From assembly GCA_031277805.1 (NCBI GenBank), contig JAITLR010000027.1:186001-250000 (forward strand): a DNA stretch of 64,000 nt. The letters run 5' to 3'. Below the pieces are notes generated by a model. The model was not told where the DNA came from. It did no database searches and saw only the letters and a program-made list of their open reading frames with translations. Positions 17,860-26,640 of the stretch are shown piece by piece (the stretch's first letter is position 1; every line of letters begins with the position of its first letter). Both the position numbers and the translations under genes were made by a program. Source of the stretch: Comamonas sp. Its GTDB lineage: Bacteria; Pseudomonadota; Gammaproteobacteria; Burkholderiales; Burkholderiaceae_C.

Positions 17860-18639
17860 TTAGCGGGTGTTGGGCGACTTCTTGCGGCCGCAGACCGGGC
17901 TGCTCAGGTGTACATCGCGCCACAGCAGCATTTCGGCCACGCGCTCGGACTTGTCTTCGTCAAAGCCCAGCTTCTGCGCACGCTCTGCCGGGTTGGTCCA
18001 GGTGCCGAACAACATGTCCCACAGCGGCAGGCCATAGTTCTGCGCATGGTGACCATGCTGATGGTGCACGGTATGCATCTCGGGGCGCTGCAGCATATAG
18101 CCCAGCCAGCGCGGTGTGCGGATGTCGGCGTGGGTGAACAGATCGAAGGCCGCCGTCAGCCCCAGGGCCACAGCTGCCGCCGCCGGGCTGGCGCCCAGCA
18201 CCCAGTAGCTGGAGATCACGCTCAGCAGCATGGCGGCGGCAGAATCCAGCGGATGGGCGTAGAACGAGGTCAGTACCTCGATGCGCCGCGCGCTGTGATG
18301 CAACTGGTGAAATACGCGCCACAGCAGATCGGATGCATGGGTGGCGCGGTGCCACCAGTAAAAGACAAAGCTGGTGATGAAAAAGCTCAGCAGCCCGACC
18401 AGCAGCGGATTCCAGCGCGTGCCTGCGTCGAACAGTGCATGCTGGCGAATACGGCTTTCGAGTACATAGCCCAGCGCAAGCGTGCACACCAGCGTCAGCC
18501 CGCCCAGAGCACTGCTGTAGATCAGCCAGCGCCGGTCGCAGAGATTGCGTGATGCGGGCGCAATGACTTCGCGCGTGAACGCCGCCACAAACATCAGCGC
18601 AATCAGCGGATAGACCAGATACTCCAGCACGGCAATCAT
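17860..18639 (-). CDS. Sterol desaturase / fatty acid hydroxylase superfamily protein
   Basis: Integral-membrane di-iron oxygenase of 259 residues. The His clusters that bind iron are visible as HRATH, HQLHHS and HTVHHQHGHH, separated by two hydrophobic hairpins. Such proteins hydroxylate or desaturate lipid chains or hopanoid/carotenoid-like substrates; the substrate cannot be predicted here. It is a lone gene, followed downstream on the same strand by the acyltransferase. Confidence 0.88.
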   Translation of the reverse strand: MIAVLEYLVYPLIALMFVAAFTREVIAPASRNLCDRRWLIYSSALGGLTLVCTLALGYVLESRIRQHALFDAGTRWNPLLVGLLSFFITSFVFYWWHRATHASDLLWRVFHQLHHSARRIEVLTSFYAHPLDSAAAMLLSVISSYWVLGASPAAAAVALGLTAAFDLFTHADIRTPRWLGYMLQRPEMHTVHHQHGHHAQNYGLPLWDMLFGTWTNPAERAQKLGFDEDKSERVAEMLLWRDVHLSSPVCGRKKSPNTR

Positions 18640-18689
18640 TCCCCTTTGAGGTTTGCCTTGAGTCTATCGACTGCTGGTGCAGCCACGGC

Positions 18690-19655
18690 TTACTGGGGCA
18701 ATACAAACTGCTCCAGCGGCGTGTCGTTGGGCGCGGCCAGCTGCTTCTTCAGCACCTCGCCCATGGGCAGGTTCAGGTTCACGTTCTTGGGTGGAATGGG
18801 CTGCATGAACCATTTGCTGTAGAGCTTGTGCAGCTCGCCCGAGCGGATCATCTGCAAGATGGCTCCATCCACGGCCTTCTTGATCTGTGGGTCGTTCTTG
18901 CTGAACTGGATGGCAATCGGCTCGGCACCGATCACCTCGCCCACGATCTTGTAGCCCTTGGGATTCTTGCTCTGGCCAATCACGCCGGCCAGCATGTTGT
19001 CGTCGAGCACAAAGGCGTCGACGCGACCCGACTCCAGCAGCAGAAAGCTCTCGAACTGGTCCTTGCTCATCAGCGTCTTGAAGTTCAGATCGTTGTCGCT
19101 GGCGTACTTGCGCAGAATCTGCACCGCTGTCGTGCCCGTGATGGCGCCCACATTGCGCCCCTGCAGCTGCTTGAAGGAGGTGATGTCCGAGTCCGCGCGT
19201 ACGGCCATGCGCACCTCGCTGACATAGGTGGTCAGGCCAAAAGCGACCTGCTTCTGACGCGTGAGGTTGTTGGTCATGCTCGCGCAGTTGAAGTCGGCCG
19301 TGCCGTTGTTGATCAGCGGCATGGTGTTCTGAGGCGTCAGCACCATGTATTTGAGCTGGGCCTTGGGCGCAATCGCATGCACCACGCGCTCGCACAGCTC
19401 CAGGTGATAGCCGACGAATTTCTCGTTGGCACCCAGCGCATAAACCATGGGTGGGGCCGCTTCACGCGTGCCCAGCACCACCGTGCCGCCAGCCTGCCAG
19501 CGCTGCAGAGTGGGAGAGGCCGAGACGTCGAATGCCGTATCGATGTTGGCGCCGATCTGGGCGGCATCAGCCTTGCCCGACTTGCCAGCAGCCATGACCG
19601 AACCCGCGCACACCAGTGCTGCCGCCAGCCAACCCCATTTCAACGACTTGCCCAT
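18690..19655 (-). CDS. Amino-acid-type ABC transporter periplasmic binding protein
   Basis: A solute-binding protein family 3 member of 321 residues, starting MGKSLKWGWLAAALVCAGSV with a cleavable signal ending near AMA-AG. Family features are GTREAAPPMVYALG, FVGYHLELCERVVHAI, DFNCASMTNNLTRQKQVAFG (the SBP_bac_3 signature region), GRNVGAITGTTAVQIL and FVLDDNMLAGVIG. It resembles glutamate/aspartate receptors. No permease or ATPase genes are adjacent. It lies about 50 bases upstream of the fatty acid hydroxylase gene on the same strand. Confidence 0.88.
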   Translation of the reverse strand: MGKSLKWGWLAAALVCAGSVMAAGKSGKADAAQIGANIDTAFDVSASPTLQRWQAGGTVVLGTREAAPPMVYALGANEKFVGYHLELCERVVHAIAPKAQLKYMVLTPQNTMPLINNGTADFNCASMTNNLTRQKQVAFGLTTYVSEVRMAVRADSDITSFKQLQGRNVGAITGTTAVQILRKYASDNDLNFKTLMSKDQFESFLLLESGRVDAFVLDDNMLAGVIGQSKNPKGYKIVGEVIGAEPIAIQFSKNDPQIKKAVDGAILQMIRSGELHKLYSKWFMQPIPPKNVNLNLPMGEVLKKQLAAPNDTPLEQFVLPQ

Positions 19656-19824
19656 CACCCACTCCAGAAAACAAAAGCGCCGAGACCCATGGTCATCGGC
19701 GCTCATTCACCAACCCCGTCCGGCACGGGCCTCATTCAGAGTGAGGCCCTGAGCCGCATTGTCGTTGCTGGCTTATCGCTTTGAGTGGAATGCTTATTCC
19801 TGCAGCAGACGCATGCCTCGCGTT

Positions 19825-20679
19825 TCACGAGGTGGCGCCCATCCGCTCGCGCAGCCGCTGGTGAGCTTCGCTCTGTGCATCGGCGCTTTGCTGGTTCTTG
19901 GCCTGCAGATAGCGCTCAGTGAACACGCCCAGGTAGGACTCCAGCACCTGACCCGCGCGCATGTCGCTGGCGTCGCCCACCAACTCCAGGCAAAGGGCCG
20001 CGACTTCGCTGGTGCAGAAATGGTCGTCGCGCTTGGATCTGCGCAACTGATAGCGCGAAAGCTGGTCTGGATGCAGGCTCAGCACCGGAAAGCGGTCAAG
20101 GTAGGGGCTTTTGCGAAACATCTTGCGGGCCTCGGACCAGGTGGCATCCAGCAGCACGAACAACGGCCGCTTGCCGGGCTGCAGTGCAGCTTGGCCCTCA
20201 TGGAGCGCATGCACCACGCGCTCGGGCCGGTCTGCGTATTCGCCGGGAAACACCACGAAGGGTTGCCATTGCGGGTCGTTCAGCAAGGCCAGCAGTTGGG
20301 GATCGACCTCGGTGCGTGACCAGCCGTACGCGAAGCAGTGCTGGACCACATCGGCAATCAGCCAGCCGGTGTTGCTGGGCTTGAGCGGCTCGGCATCATG
20401 CATCAGCAGGCAAAAGCCGGCGCGCGTGGCCAGTTCGGGCCGCAACTGGCACATGCAATGCGTGGGGCGCAGACGGCAGCCTTCACAGCGTTCACCGCGC
20501 GGGCCGCCGCGGGCCAGAAAAGGCCGCGTGCTGCGTGCCAGCCGAGCCTGGCGCAGGCGCGAGACCGCGTGCGGCGCCAGGCTGGAGCCTATGGTCTGCA
20601 GCTGGCTCAGCAAAATGGGCGCACCCGGCGTATCGGACGAAGGCAAAAGCGTGGGGACAGGCACAGTGGATAGCGGCAA
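19825..20679 (-). CDS. DTW-domain tRNA-uridine aminocarboxypropyltransferase
   Basis: Members of this family transfer the 3-amino-3-carboxypropyl group of S-adenosylmethionine to uridine in the tRNA variable or D loop (TapT/TuaA type). The 284-residue product carries a probable zinc cluster C65-x2-C68 and C75-x-C77 (CEGCRLRPTHCMC), the Asp-x-Thr-Trp motif DATWSEARKM at 178-187 and RRSKRDDHFCTSE. The N-terminal 55 residues are not conserved, so a later start is possible. It is a single gene. Confidence 0.85.
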   Translation of the reverse strand: MPLSTVPVPTLLPSSDTPGAPILLSQLQTIGSSLAPHAVSRLRQARLARSTRPFLARGGPRGERCEGCRLRPTHCMCQLRPELATRAGFCLLMHDAEPLKPSNTGWLIADVVQHCFAYGWSRTEVDPQLLALLNDPQWQPFVVFPGEYADRPERVVHALHEGQAALQPGKRPLFVLLDATWSEARKMFRKSPYLDRFPVLSLHPDQLSRYQLRRSKRDDHFCTSEVAALCLELVGDASDMRAGQVLESYLGVFTERYLQAKNQQSADAQSEAHQRLRERMGATS

Positions 20680-20734
20680 GTTCAGGAACAGGAGCGCGGA
20701 TTGTCCGCCTTTGCCAAAGCCAATGCTGGCGGGC

Positions 20735-21520
20735 TTAGTTGCAGTCGCCCTGCTCGAACTTCAGGCCACGACCGAAACTGAAGACCGTGGGCTTGGCGTT
20801 CTTGAGACCTGACGCAATCACGTCCTTGAAGCGCTGGGGCTCGCAGTTGAAACGGGTGTCGAGCACGTAGTCCTCGGATTCGGCCTTGGTCATGGCGTCG
20901 CGCCAGGCGCTGGTGGCATCAAGCACCGTGTCTTCGACCATGGGGGCCTGCACAGCGAAATCCATGAAGCCCGTGGCGCGTGAGCCTTCGGCCTGCAGGT
21001 AGACCACGGGGTCTGCTGCGTTGCCGCAAAGGGTCAGACAGTCGGCGTAGTAGTTGCCTCCCAGCATTTGCTCGAAGCGACCAAAGCTCAACTCTCCCAG
21101 TCTGGTGGCGGGCTCGCCAGCTGTGGAGCCCAGCACAGGCTCCAGCGACAGATTGCAACTAGGGCTGATGCTCACTTCCATGGAGTTGATGACCTTGTCC
21201 GCATCATCGCTGACCAGCGTGACTTCGCAGCCATCGGTGCGGAACTGGTGACGGTGCGACTCGGAGCGCATGGCCGGGCCGGCAATCTTTTCCACATAGG
21301 CCAGGTTCATGCCTATGGTTTCGGTGTCAAACAGCTGGTCGATTACGCGCTTGGTTTCCGGCGCAGCGGCGGCTGGAGCCGGGGCTGGTGTCGCTGTGGC
21401 TGCGGCTGCGGGCGCTTCGTTCTTGGAGTCCGAGCAGCCCGCCATCAGGGCTGCCGCAGCGATGGCCACCATCGCCGCACCCATCTTCAGCCCGCTACAT
21501 GGCAACCAGCTGTTTTGCAT
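20735..21520 (-). CDS. Hypothetical lipoprotein with Ala/Pro-rich linker
   Basis: Not recognised. The 261-residue product has a signal peptide ending MAGC (Cys at about 29), then an Ala/Pro/Thr linker (about 33-55). The globular part has seven Cys residues in its C-terminal two thirds, including DGCEVTL, SPSCNLSLEP, ADCLTLCGNA and FNCEPQRF, suggesting disulfides in the periplasm. The pattern DQLFDTETIGMNLAYVEKIAG recalls BamE-like small periplasmic domains, but this is weak. No operon partner is apparent. Confidence 0.7.
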   Translation of the reverse strand: MQNSWLPCSGLKMGAAMVAIAAAALMAGCSDSKNEAPAAAATATPAPAPAAAAPETKRVIDQLFDTETIGMNLAYVEKIAGPAMRSESHRHQFRTDGCEVTLVSDDADKVINSMEVSISPSCNLSLEPVLGSTAGEPATRLGELSFGRFEQMLGGNYYADCLTLCGNAADPVVYLQAEGSRATGFMDFAVQAPMVEDTVLDATSAWRDAMTKAESEDYVLDTRFNCEPQRFKDVIASGLKNAKPTVFSFGRGLKFEQGDCN

Positions 21521-21604
21521 ACCTTCACCTTTTTTATTCTGAAAAGCCTCGCAATATAGGGGCAGGTCTGCAAAACGCCAAGCGGTCTGCGGCCGATGGG
21601 CTTT

Positions 21605-21658
21605 AGAACGTGCTCACGATCTCTACGCCGCGGCGCGAGGAGATCATGAACACGTTCT
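21605..21658. repeat. Palindromic REP-like element at the end of the methyltransferase gene
   Basis: AGAACGTGCTCACGATCTCT (21605-21624) and GGAGATCATGAACACGTTCT (21639-21658) are inverted with 18 of 20 positions matching. They enclose a GC-rich core that itself contains CGCCGCGGCG. The right arm abuts the stop codon of the methyltransferase gene. It may act as terminator or mRNA stabiliser; its size and symmetry suggest a dispersed palindrome. Confidence 0.7.
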
Positions 21659-22269
21659 TAGCCGCCCACGCACTCCAGCTCGAACAGCGGCAGCTCGGCC
21701 TTGCGGCTCAGCCACACGCCGCCGCCCAGTTCCTTGAAACAGGGCTGCAGGCCGCGACGGTAAAGCTCGGCGCGGTGGCGGTACAGGCGTGCATCGGTCA
21801 GGTCTTCGTCGATGATGTCGCGCTCATAGTCCTCGCGGGCCACGGCTTCGATATACAGGCCGCCGCGTGAGAGCGAACCCAGATTGGCCAGCGCCTTCTT
21901 CAGATCGGCAGGGCTCAGATAGGGCAGCACACCCTGGCAGATCACCAGGTCGAAAGGCTGGCCATCCTGAGGCTGCCAGTCCACCACCGAACCCTGCGCC
22001 CAGCCATAGCGTTCGCACAGATAAGGGCTGAACTCCACGCCCTGGTAATGCACGCCGGAGAAATGCTGCTCCACCGCCTCGCGCCACAGTCCGATGCCGC
22101 AGCCCATGTCGAGCACACGCCGCACGGGAACGCGCAGATAGGACAGATAGGAGCAGACAAACAGGCCCAGGCGACGGGCATGTTCAGGGTCGATCACGCT
22201 GGTCTTCTTGTCAAAGTAAAAGCGCTGGTAATACGCTTCATCAAACCATTCATTGCTTGCGGATTGCAT
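21658..22269 (-). CDS. Class I SAM-dependent methyltransferase
   Basis: A 203-residue methyltransferase starting MQSASNEWFDEAYYQRFYF, with an AAGGAG site 6 bases upstream. Motif I is VLDMGCGIGLW, followed by YQGVEFSPYLCERYG (acidic loop for the ribose), DLVICQGVLPYLSPADL (motif for catalysis) and a C-terminal domain. It fits the broad Methyltransf_11/25 group; the substrate is unknown. A zinc-ribbon gene ends 70 bases upstream of its start on the same strand, with a terminator between. Confidence 0.86.
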   Translation of the reverse strand: MQSASNEWFDEAYYQRFYFDKKTSVIDPEHARRLGLFVCSYLSYLRVPVRRVLDMGCGIGLWREAVEQHFSGVHYQGVEFSPYLCERYGWAQGSVVDWQPQDGQPFDLVICQGVLPYLSPADLKKALANLGSLSRGGLYIEAVAREDYERDIIDEDLTDARLYRHRAELYRRGLQPCFKELGGGVWLSRKAELPLFELECVGG

Positions 22270-22296
22270 CTGATCTCCTTGGGTCCGAAAAAACAA

Positions 22297-22320
22297 AACG
22301 GCGCCGCAAAGGCGCCGTCG
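22297..22320 (-). terminator. Rho-independent terminator after the zinc-ribbon gene
   Basis: ACGGCGCC and GGCGCCGT form an 8-bp stem; on the minus strand it is followed by TTGTTTTTT. Confidence 0.85.
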
Positions 22321-22339
22321 CAGTCAGAGGGATGCGTGC

Positions 22340-22582
22340 TCAGACGCGGCCGATGACGGACCAGCCCGCCTTCTGGTTCTGCTTGTTGTTCTCATAGTCC
22401 CAGACCGTACCGCAGCGCTCGCAGACATAGCGGGTCACCGTCACGGTGCTGGAGCCGCGCTCTTCCTTGCGGTTGCCGCGTTGCATCAGTTCGGCATGGC
22501 CGGGGGCCTTGCGCCAGTTGCGCTGAATGCCGGCACAGGCGTCGCACAGATGTTCTTCGGCGGGGTTGGTGGTCTGGGTCAT
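22340..22582 (-). CDS. Small zinc-ribbon protein
   Basis: Not assigned to a named family. The 80-residue product has two cysteine pairs, LCDACAG at about 12-16 and YVCERCGTVWDYE at about 53-63, spaced as in zinc ribbons. A basic middle segment (RNWRKAPGHAELMQRGNRKEER) is shortened here as RKAPGHAELMQRGNRK. It could bind nucleic acid or act as a small adaptor. Its own terminator follows. Confidence 0.75.
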   Translation of the reverse strand: MTQTTNPAEEHLCDACAGIQRNWRKAPGHAELMQRGNRKEERGSSTVTVTRYVCERCGTVWDYENNKQNQKAGWSVIGRV

Positions 22583-22796
22583 GACAAAAACAATCTAAAA
22601 GCCTGGGCCGCAAAGTTGCCGCCCAGCCTGCATTGTGCTGTGCGGCTTCCATCTGCGTGCAGTCCGTCCGATTAGTGCAGCCGGGTTGCCGGGATAAGAT
22701 TTCAGTGAAATCTGCCTCAAGCACTGACTGGAGAAGCGCCATGTGCTCATGTTTTCGCATGACTGGCCGTGGCCAGTCCAGGCAATGCGCTGGCGT

Positions 22797-23180
22797 TCAG
22801 GCCTTGGGCGGACGGTACAGCAGGCAGATCTTGTTGCCGTCCGGGTCGCGCAGATAGGCCAGATACAGTGCGCCTGGGCCCTCGCCACGCCAGCCCGGCA
22901 GGTCTTCAATCGAGACGCCGCCAGCGGCCAGGCCTGCAGCATGCGAGGCATTGACCTGCTCTATGGATTGCGCCGCAAAACCCGTGGTCGCACCATTGCC
23001 CGCAGTGGCAGGCTCGCCGTTGATGGGGGTGGAGATGGCAAACGTGCCCGTGGGGCTGCGGTAGAAGAAACGGTTGCGGTTGGCAATGCCGGGGGCAATG
23101 CCCAACTGGCCCAGCAGCGCATCGTAAAAATGCTTGCCGCGTTCCAGATCATTCACACCCAGCATGATGTGGCTAAACAT
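22797..23180 (-). CDS. VOC / glyoxalase-family protein
   Basis: A single-domain vicinal-oxygen-chelate protein of 127 residues, starting MFSHIMLGVNDLERGKHFYD. Features are the beta-alpha-beta-beta-beta repeats, FFYRSPTGTFAISTPING and the C-terminal LAYLRDPDGNKICLLYR, where a metal-binding Glu would usually be; here Lys/Ile occupy that stretch. It may be a lyase-like or resistance-like VOC protein. It is divergent from the flavin reductase-like gene. Confidence 0.85.
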   Translation of the reverse strand: MFSHIMLGVNDLERGKHFYDALLGQLGIAPGIANRNRFFYRSPTGTFAISTPINGEPATAGNGATTGFAAQSIEQVNASHAAGLAAGGVSIEDLPGWRGEGPGALYLAYLRDPDGNKICLLYRPPKA

Positions 23181-23271
23181 GGTGCTCTCCTTGAGGTTTG
23201 TCGGTTCAGGTGAAGATGCGATGCATCGTAGCGGCTTCATGCCTGCATCTCTGTCACACGCATTCTTCGCC

Positions 23272-23847
23272 ATGTCCTTTGAACACTTCACACCCGTCCC
23301 GCTGGACAAAGCCTACCGCTTGCTCAACCACGGACCCACGGTGCTGGTCTCCGCCCAGCATGAGGGCGAGCGCAATGTCATGGCCGCAGCCTGGGCTTGC
23401 GCACTGGACTTTGCGCCGCCCAAGGTGACCGTGGTGCTCGACAAAGCCACGCGCACCCGTGTGCTGGTTGAAGGCAGCGGCCTGCTGGCACTGCAACTGC
23501 CTACCGCAGGCCAGGCCGTCATGACGGTGGCCCTGGGCTCGGACAGCGCGGTCACCATGCCCGACAAGCTGCTCCGTCACCAGGTGGCGCTGTTTGAGGC
23601 GCCTGGCTTTGAGCTGCCGCTGGTGGAGGGCTGCGCTGCCTGGCTGGTCTGCAAGCTGATTCCCGAGCCGCACAACCAGCAGACCTATGACCTTTTCATT
23701 GCGGAAGTGGTGGCCGCATGGGCGGACGAGCGCGTGTTTCGCGACGGTCACTGGGAATTCGACAGCGCACCCGCCGAGCTGCGCACGTTGCACTATGTGG
23801 CGGGCGGTCAGTTCTTTGCCATTGGCGAATCGATCTCGGTGAAATAA
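23272..23847 (+). CDS. Flavin reductase-like (FMN-binding split barrel) protein
   Basis: A 191-residue FMN-binding flavoprotein of the flavin reductase family, starting MSFEHFTPVPLDKAYRLLNH. It has the fold-typical PTVLVSAQHEGERNVMAAAW, VLDKATRTRVLVEGSGLLAL and FIAEVVAAWADERVF segments. Members supply reduced flavin or act as small oxidoreductases. It is divergent from a VOC gene over a 91-base spacer. The partner is unknown. Confidence 0.85.
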   Translation: MSFEHFTPVPLDKAYRLLNHGPTVLVSAQHEGERNVMAAAWACALDFAPPKVTVVLDKATRTRVLVEGSGLLALQLPTAGQAVMTVALGSDSAVTMPDKLLRHQVALFEAPGFELPLVEGCAAWLVCKLIPEPHNQQTYDLFIAEVVAAWADERVFRDGHWEFDSAPAELRTLHYVAGGQFFAIGESISVK

Positions 23848-23911
23848 ACGTGTTTTTGGGCTGCAGCGCTTGATGAGAAAGCGGTGACAGCTATCTTTTT
23901 TAATATTGATG

Positions 23912-23946
23912 GAAAGAAAAAGGACATGTCCGTGAAGAACATGCCC
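23912..23946 (-). terminator. Probable terminator after aspA
   Basis: On the minus strand GGGCATGT and ACATGTCC arms (one G-U pair) are followed by TTTTTCTTT. It is 45 bases past the aspA stop. A second hairpin, GAGCCGC-AA-GCGGCTC (about 23965-23980), lies closer to the stop. Confidence 0.65.
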
Positions 23947-23990
23947 TTGAGCTCGTCAAAGCCCGAGCCGCAAGCGGCTCAGTCAGTGCA

Positions 23991-25391
23991 TCAGGCGGCG
24001 GTCAGCGCACCGGCCTGGGTCAGCTTGTCGGCCACCAGCAGCTTTTTCATGTCTGCGGCGCTCATGATGCCCAGCTCTTCGGCCACCACGGCAATCTGCT
24101 TGCCGTTGGCAATCGCGGTCTTGGCGATCTTGGCGGCTTTTTCGTAGCCGATCAGCGGGTTCAGCGCCGTCACCAGTGTCACCGACTCGGCAATGCGGGC
24201 GTCCAGCAGCGCTTCGTTGGCCACGATGCCTTCCACACAGTTGAGCTGCAATGTCTTGCAGGCCTTGCTCAGGTGCGTCAGGCTCTTGTGCAAAGCCCAG
24301 GCCATCAGGGGCTCGAAGGCGTTGAGCTGCAGCTGGCCGGCCTCCACGGCCATGGTGATGGCGGCGTCGTTGCCGATCACTTCAAAGCAGACCTGGTTCA
24401 TCACCTCGGGGATCACGGGGTTGACCTTGCCGGGCATGATGGAAGAGCCAGCCTGGCGTGCGGGCAGCTTGATGTCGCCCACGCCAGCCTGAGGGCCGGA
24501 GGACAGCAGGCGCAGGTCGTTGCTGATCTTGGACAGCTTGACGGCCACGCGCTTGAGGATGCCGGAGATGTCGGCAAACGCACCGGTGTCGCCGGTAGCT
24601 GCGATCAGGTCGGCAGCCTTGACCACGGGCACACCCGAGATTTCGGCCAGCGCCTTGACCACGGCATCGGCATAGCCCACGGGGGCATTGATGCCGGTGC
24701 CGATGGCGGTGCCGCCCATGTTCACTTCGGTCATCAGATAGGCAGATTCACGCAGACGCTTCTCATCGTCGGCGATCATGGCGGCAAAAGCGGCGAATTC
24801 CTGGCCCAGCGTCATGGGAACGGCATCTTGTAATTGTGTGCGGCCGATCTTCAGGATGTGGGCAAATTCGCCAGCCTTGGCTTCAAATGCAGCGCGCAAC
24901 TCGGCCAGGGCGATCAGCAGCTTCTGGATGCCAGCATAGGTGGCGAGCTTGACGGCCGTGGGATAGGAGTCGTTGGTGGACTGCGAAGCGTTGACGTGGT
25001 CATTCGGGTGGATCACGTCGTAGCTGCCTTTGGGCAATCCCAAGTGCTCAAGGGCACAGTTGGCGATCACCTCATTGGCGTTCATATTCGTGGAGGTGCC
25101 AGCGCCGCCTTGAATGACGTCAACCACAAACTGCTCGTGCAGCTTGCCGGCGATCAGGTCGTCACAGGCTTGGGAAATCGCGGTGGCTTGAGTGATATTG
25201 ATGGCGCCCAACTGCAGATTGGCTTGGGCTGCGGCCTTTTTGACAAAGGCAAAAGCGCGGATCAGCTCGGGCATGTGAGCCACCGAGTGACCGGTGATGG
25301 GGAAGTTCTCCACTGCGCGTGCGGAATGAACGCCCCAGTAGGCGTCGGGAGGGATGGTTTTGATACCGATGAAGTCGTGTTCTTGACGCAT
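23991..25391 (-). CDS. aspA: Aspartate ammonia-lyase (aspartase)
   Basis: Reversibly splits L-aspartate into fumarate and ammonia. The start MRQEHDFIGIKTIPPDAYWG gives 466 residues, close to E. coli AspA (478). The GGAGTSTNMNANEV motif (96-108) and the fumarase/aspartase signature GSSIMPGKVNP (315-325) with the catalytic Ser are present. HPNDHVNASQSTNDSYPTA matches aspartases better than fumarase C. The upstream 316-base spacer should hold its promoter. The aspartate-dehydrogenase-like gene at 51.2 kb is a separate aspartate-type enzyme. Confidence 0.93.
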   Translation of the reverse strand: MRQEHDFIGIKTIPPDAYWGVHSARAVENFPITGHSVAHMPELIRAFAFVKKAAAQANLQLGAINITQATAISQACDDLIAGKLHEQFVVDVIQGGAGTSTNMNANEVIANCALEHLGLPKGSYDVIHPNDHVNASQSTNDSYPTAVKLATYAGIQKLLIALAELRAAFEAKAGEFAHILKIGRTQLQDAVPMTLGQEFAAFAAMIADDEKRLRESAYLMTEVNMGGTAIGTGINAPVGYADAVVKALAEISGVPVVKAADLIAATGDTGAFADISGILKRVAVKLSKISNDLRLLSSGPQAGVGDIKLPARQAGSSIMPGKVNPVIPEVMNQVCFEVIGNDAAITMAVEAGQLQLNAFEPLMAWALHKSLTHLSKACKTLQLNCVEGIVANEALLDARIAESVTLVTALNPLIGYEKAAKIAKTAIANGKQIAVVAEELGIMSAADMKKLLVADKLTQAGALTAA

Positions 25392-25707
25392 GGATCTGCT
25401 TTCTTGAGGTCGATGAAATGTGGCCCGCGTCTGACACAGCGCAAACGTGGCAACGCCCCGGACAGAGAAGGCGGCGGTCGCGTTCTCGTGGCCAGGGCGT
25501 TGGGCTGAATTATGAAAGCAAGATATGCATGGGTCCAAACGTTTCATGCATAACGTTGGGAGGGATGCTTGTGTTTGCCTGATGTGTTTTTAAAAGTGCT
25601 CAAGTAGTATTAAAAGCCGTCAAAGAATACGCATTGCATTTGATTTGTCGTTTCATTTCGCACTGTTTTGGTGCGAAATGAAACGAGGTCTTCATCCGGC
25701 TGCGCGT
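25392..25707. other. aspA upstream spacer (316 bases)
   Basis: No gene seen. The spacer is AT-richer than the surroundings and holds a perfect 15-bp inverted repeat at 25649-25685 close to the pirin gene end. The aspA promoter probably lies between 25430 and 25560 but no consensus pair stands out. Confidence 0.5.
25649..25685. repeat. Perfect 15-bp inverted repeat with 7-base loop
   Basis: CGTTTCATTTCGCAC (25649-25663) and GTGCGAAATGAAACG (25671-25685) are exact inverse complements around TGTTTTG. It lies 22 bases past the stop of the minus-strand pirin gene. There is no T-run, so it is either an unusual transcript hairpin or a protein-binding palindrome. Confidence 0.8.
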
Positions 25708-26640
25708 TTATTTGGACGCACGCAGCGCCATGCCATCCAGAGAAGGTGCATGCAAAGGCTTGAGTGGCGATGCCACGGGTGGGCCAAAGCGGCGTGGGGC
25801 TCCGTCAATCGTGGGGGCGTCGGTGACGGCTTCCGCTTCCCACTGTGCGCGTGCCTGCTGCATGTCCTCGGTGGTACGGGCCACAAAGTTCCACCACAGC
25901 AGGATGGCCTCGTCCATGGGTTCCCCGCCAATGATGAGCAAACGGCTGTCTGGAGCGCATTCGAGTTCCACGGATTCGATGCCGGCGGGCAGATAGAACA
26001 GCTCCTGCTCGGGCAGGGGCTGGCCTTCTACCGTGACATGGCCGGACAGGCTCATGACCGCGTGTTCAAAGTCCGTTCGCAGGGGAAAGCTGGCGCGTGC
26101 AGGCTGGGCATTGGCCGAGGCATGCAGATCCACGGCCATGAGCGGCGAGTGCACCTCGGCGGGTGCGGTCAAGCCCAGCGACTCACCAGCCAGCACGGTG
26201 GCCTGGTAGTCGCCGATTGGCGCACCAGGCAGGTCGGGGTAATGCTGAAAGCGTGGCGGGATATGACGGTGGCTGTCGGGTAGGGCAATCCACAGCTGGG
26301 CCGCATGCACATGGGTGGTCTGGCTTTCCTCCGAATGGGCAATGCCGTGACCGGCGGTCATCAGATTGACCTGGCCGGGGCGAATGATCTGTTCGCTGCC
26401 CAGGCTGTCACGGTGCAGGACTTCGCCGCGAATCATCCAGGTGAAGGTCTGCAGTCCGATATGGGGATGAGGGCCTACCTGCATGCCAGGCGGTGGCGGC
26501 TCGGCAGGACCGGCGTGGTCGAGAAAGCACCAGGCACCGACTTTGCGCAGGGCGCGCTGGGGAATGGCGCGGTGAATGGGGATGCCTCCGACATCGGCAA
26601 TGCGGGTCGGAAGACGTTGTAAGTTCTTTGATTCACTCAT
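25708..26640 (-). CDS. Pirin family protein, second copy type (YhhW-like)
   Basis: A 310-residue bicupin starting MSESKNLQRLPTRIADVGG. Metal-site motifs are PHPHIGLQTFTWMIRGEV and GHGIAHSEES. C-terminal pirin domain features (LLIIGGEPMDEAILLWWNFV) are present. It shares family but little sequence with the pirin at 9.7 kb, so they are not recent duplicates. Activity is unknown; quercetinase or regulatory roles are the family options. It is divergent from a small hypothetical gene. Confidence 0.88.
   Translation of the reverse strand: MSESKNLQRLPTRIADVGGIPIHRAIPQRALRKVGAWCFLDHAGPAEPPPPGMQVGPHPHIGLQTFTWMIRGEVLHRDSLGSEQIIRPGQVNLMTAGHGIAHSEESQTTHVHAAQLWIALPDSHRHIPPRFQHYPDLPGAPIGDYQATVLAGESLGLTAPAEVHSPLMAVDLHASANAQPARASFPLRTDFEHAVMSLSGHVTVEGQPLPEQELFYLPAGIESVELECAPDSRLLIIGGEPMDEAILLWWNFVARTTEDMQQARAQWEAEAVTDAPTIDGAPRRFGPPVASPLKPLHAPSLDGMALRASK

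Noticed and set aside
21360-21420. Repetitive GCN-rich stretch considered as a tandem repeat
   Set aside because: It encodes the Ala/Pro linker of a lipoprotein after its signal peptide, a common feature.
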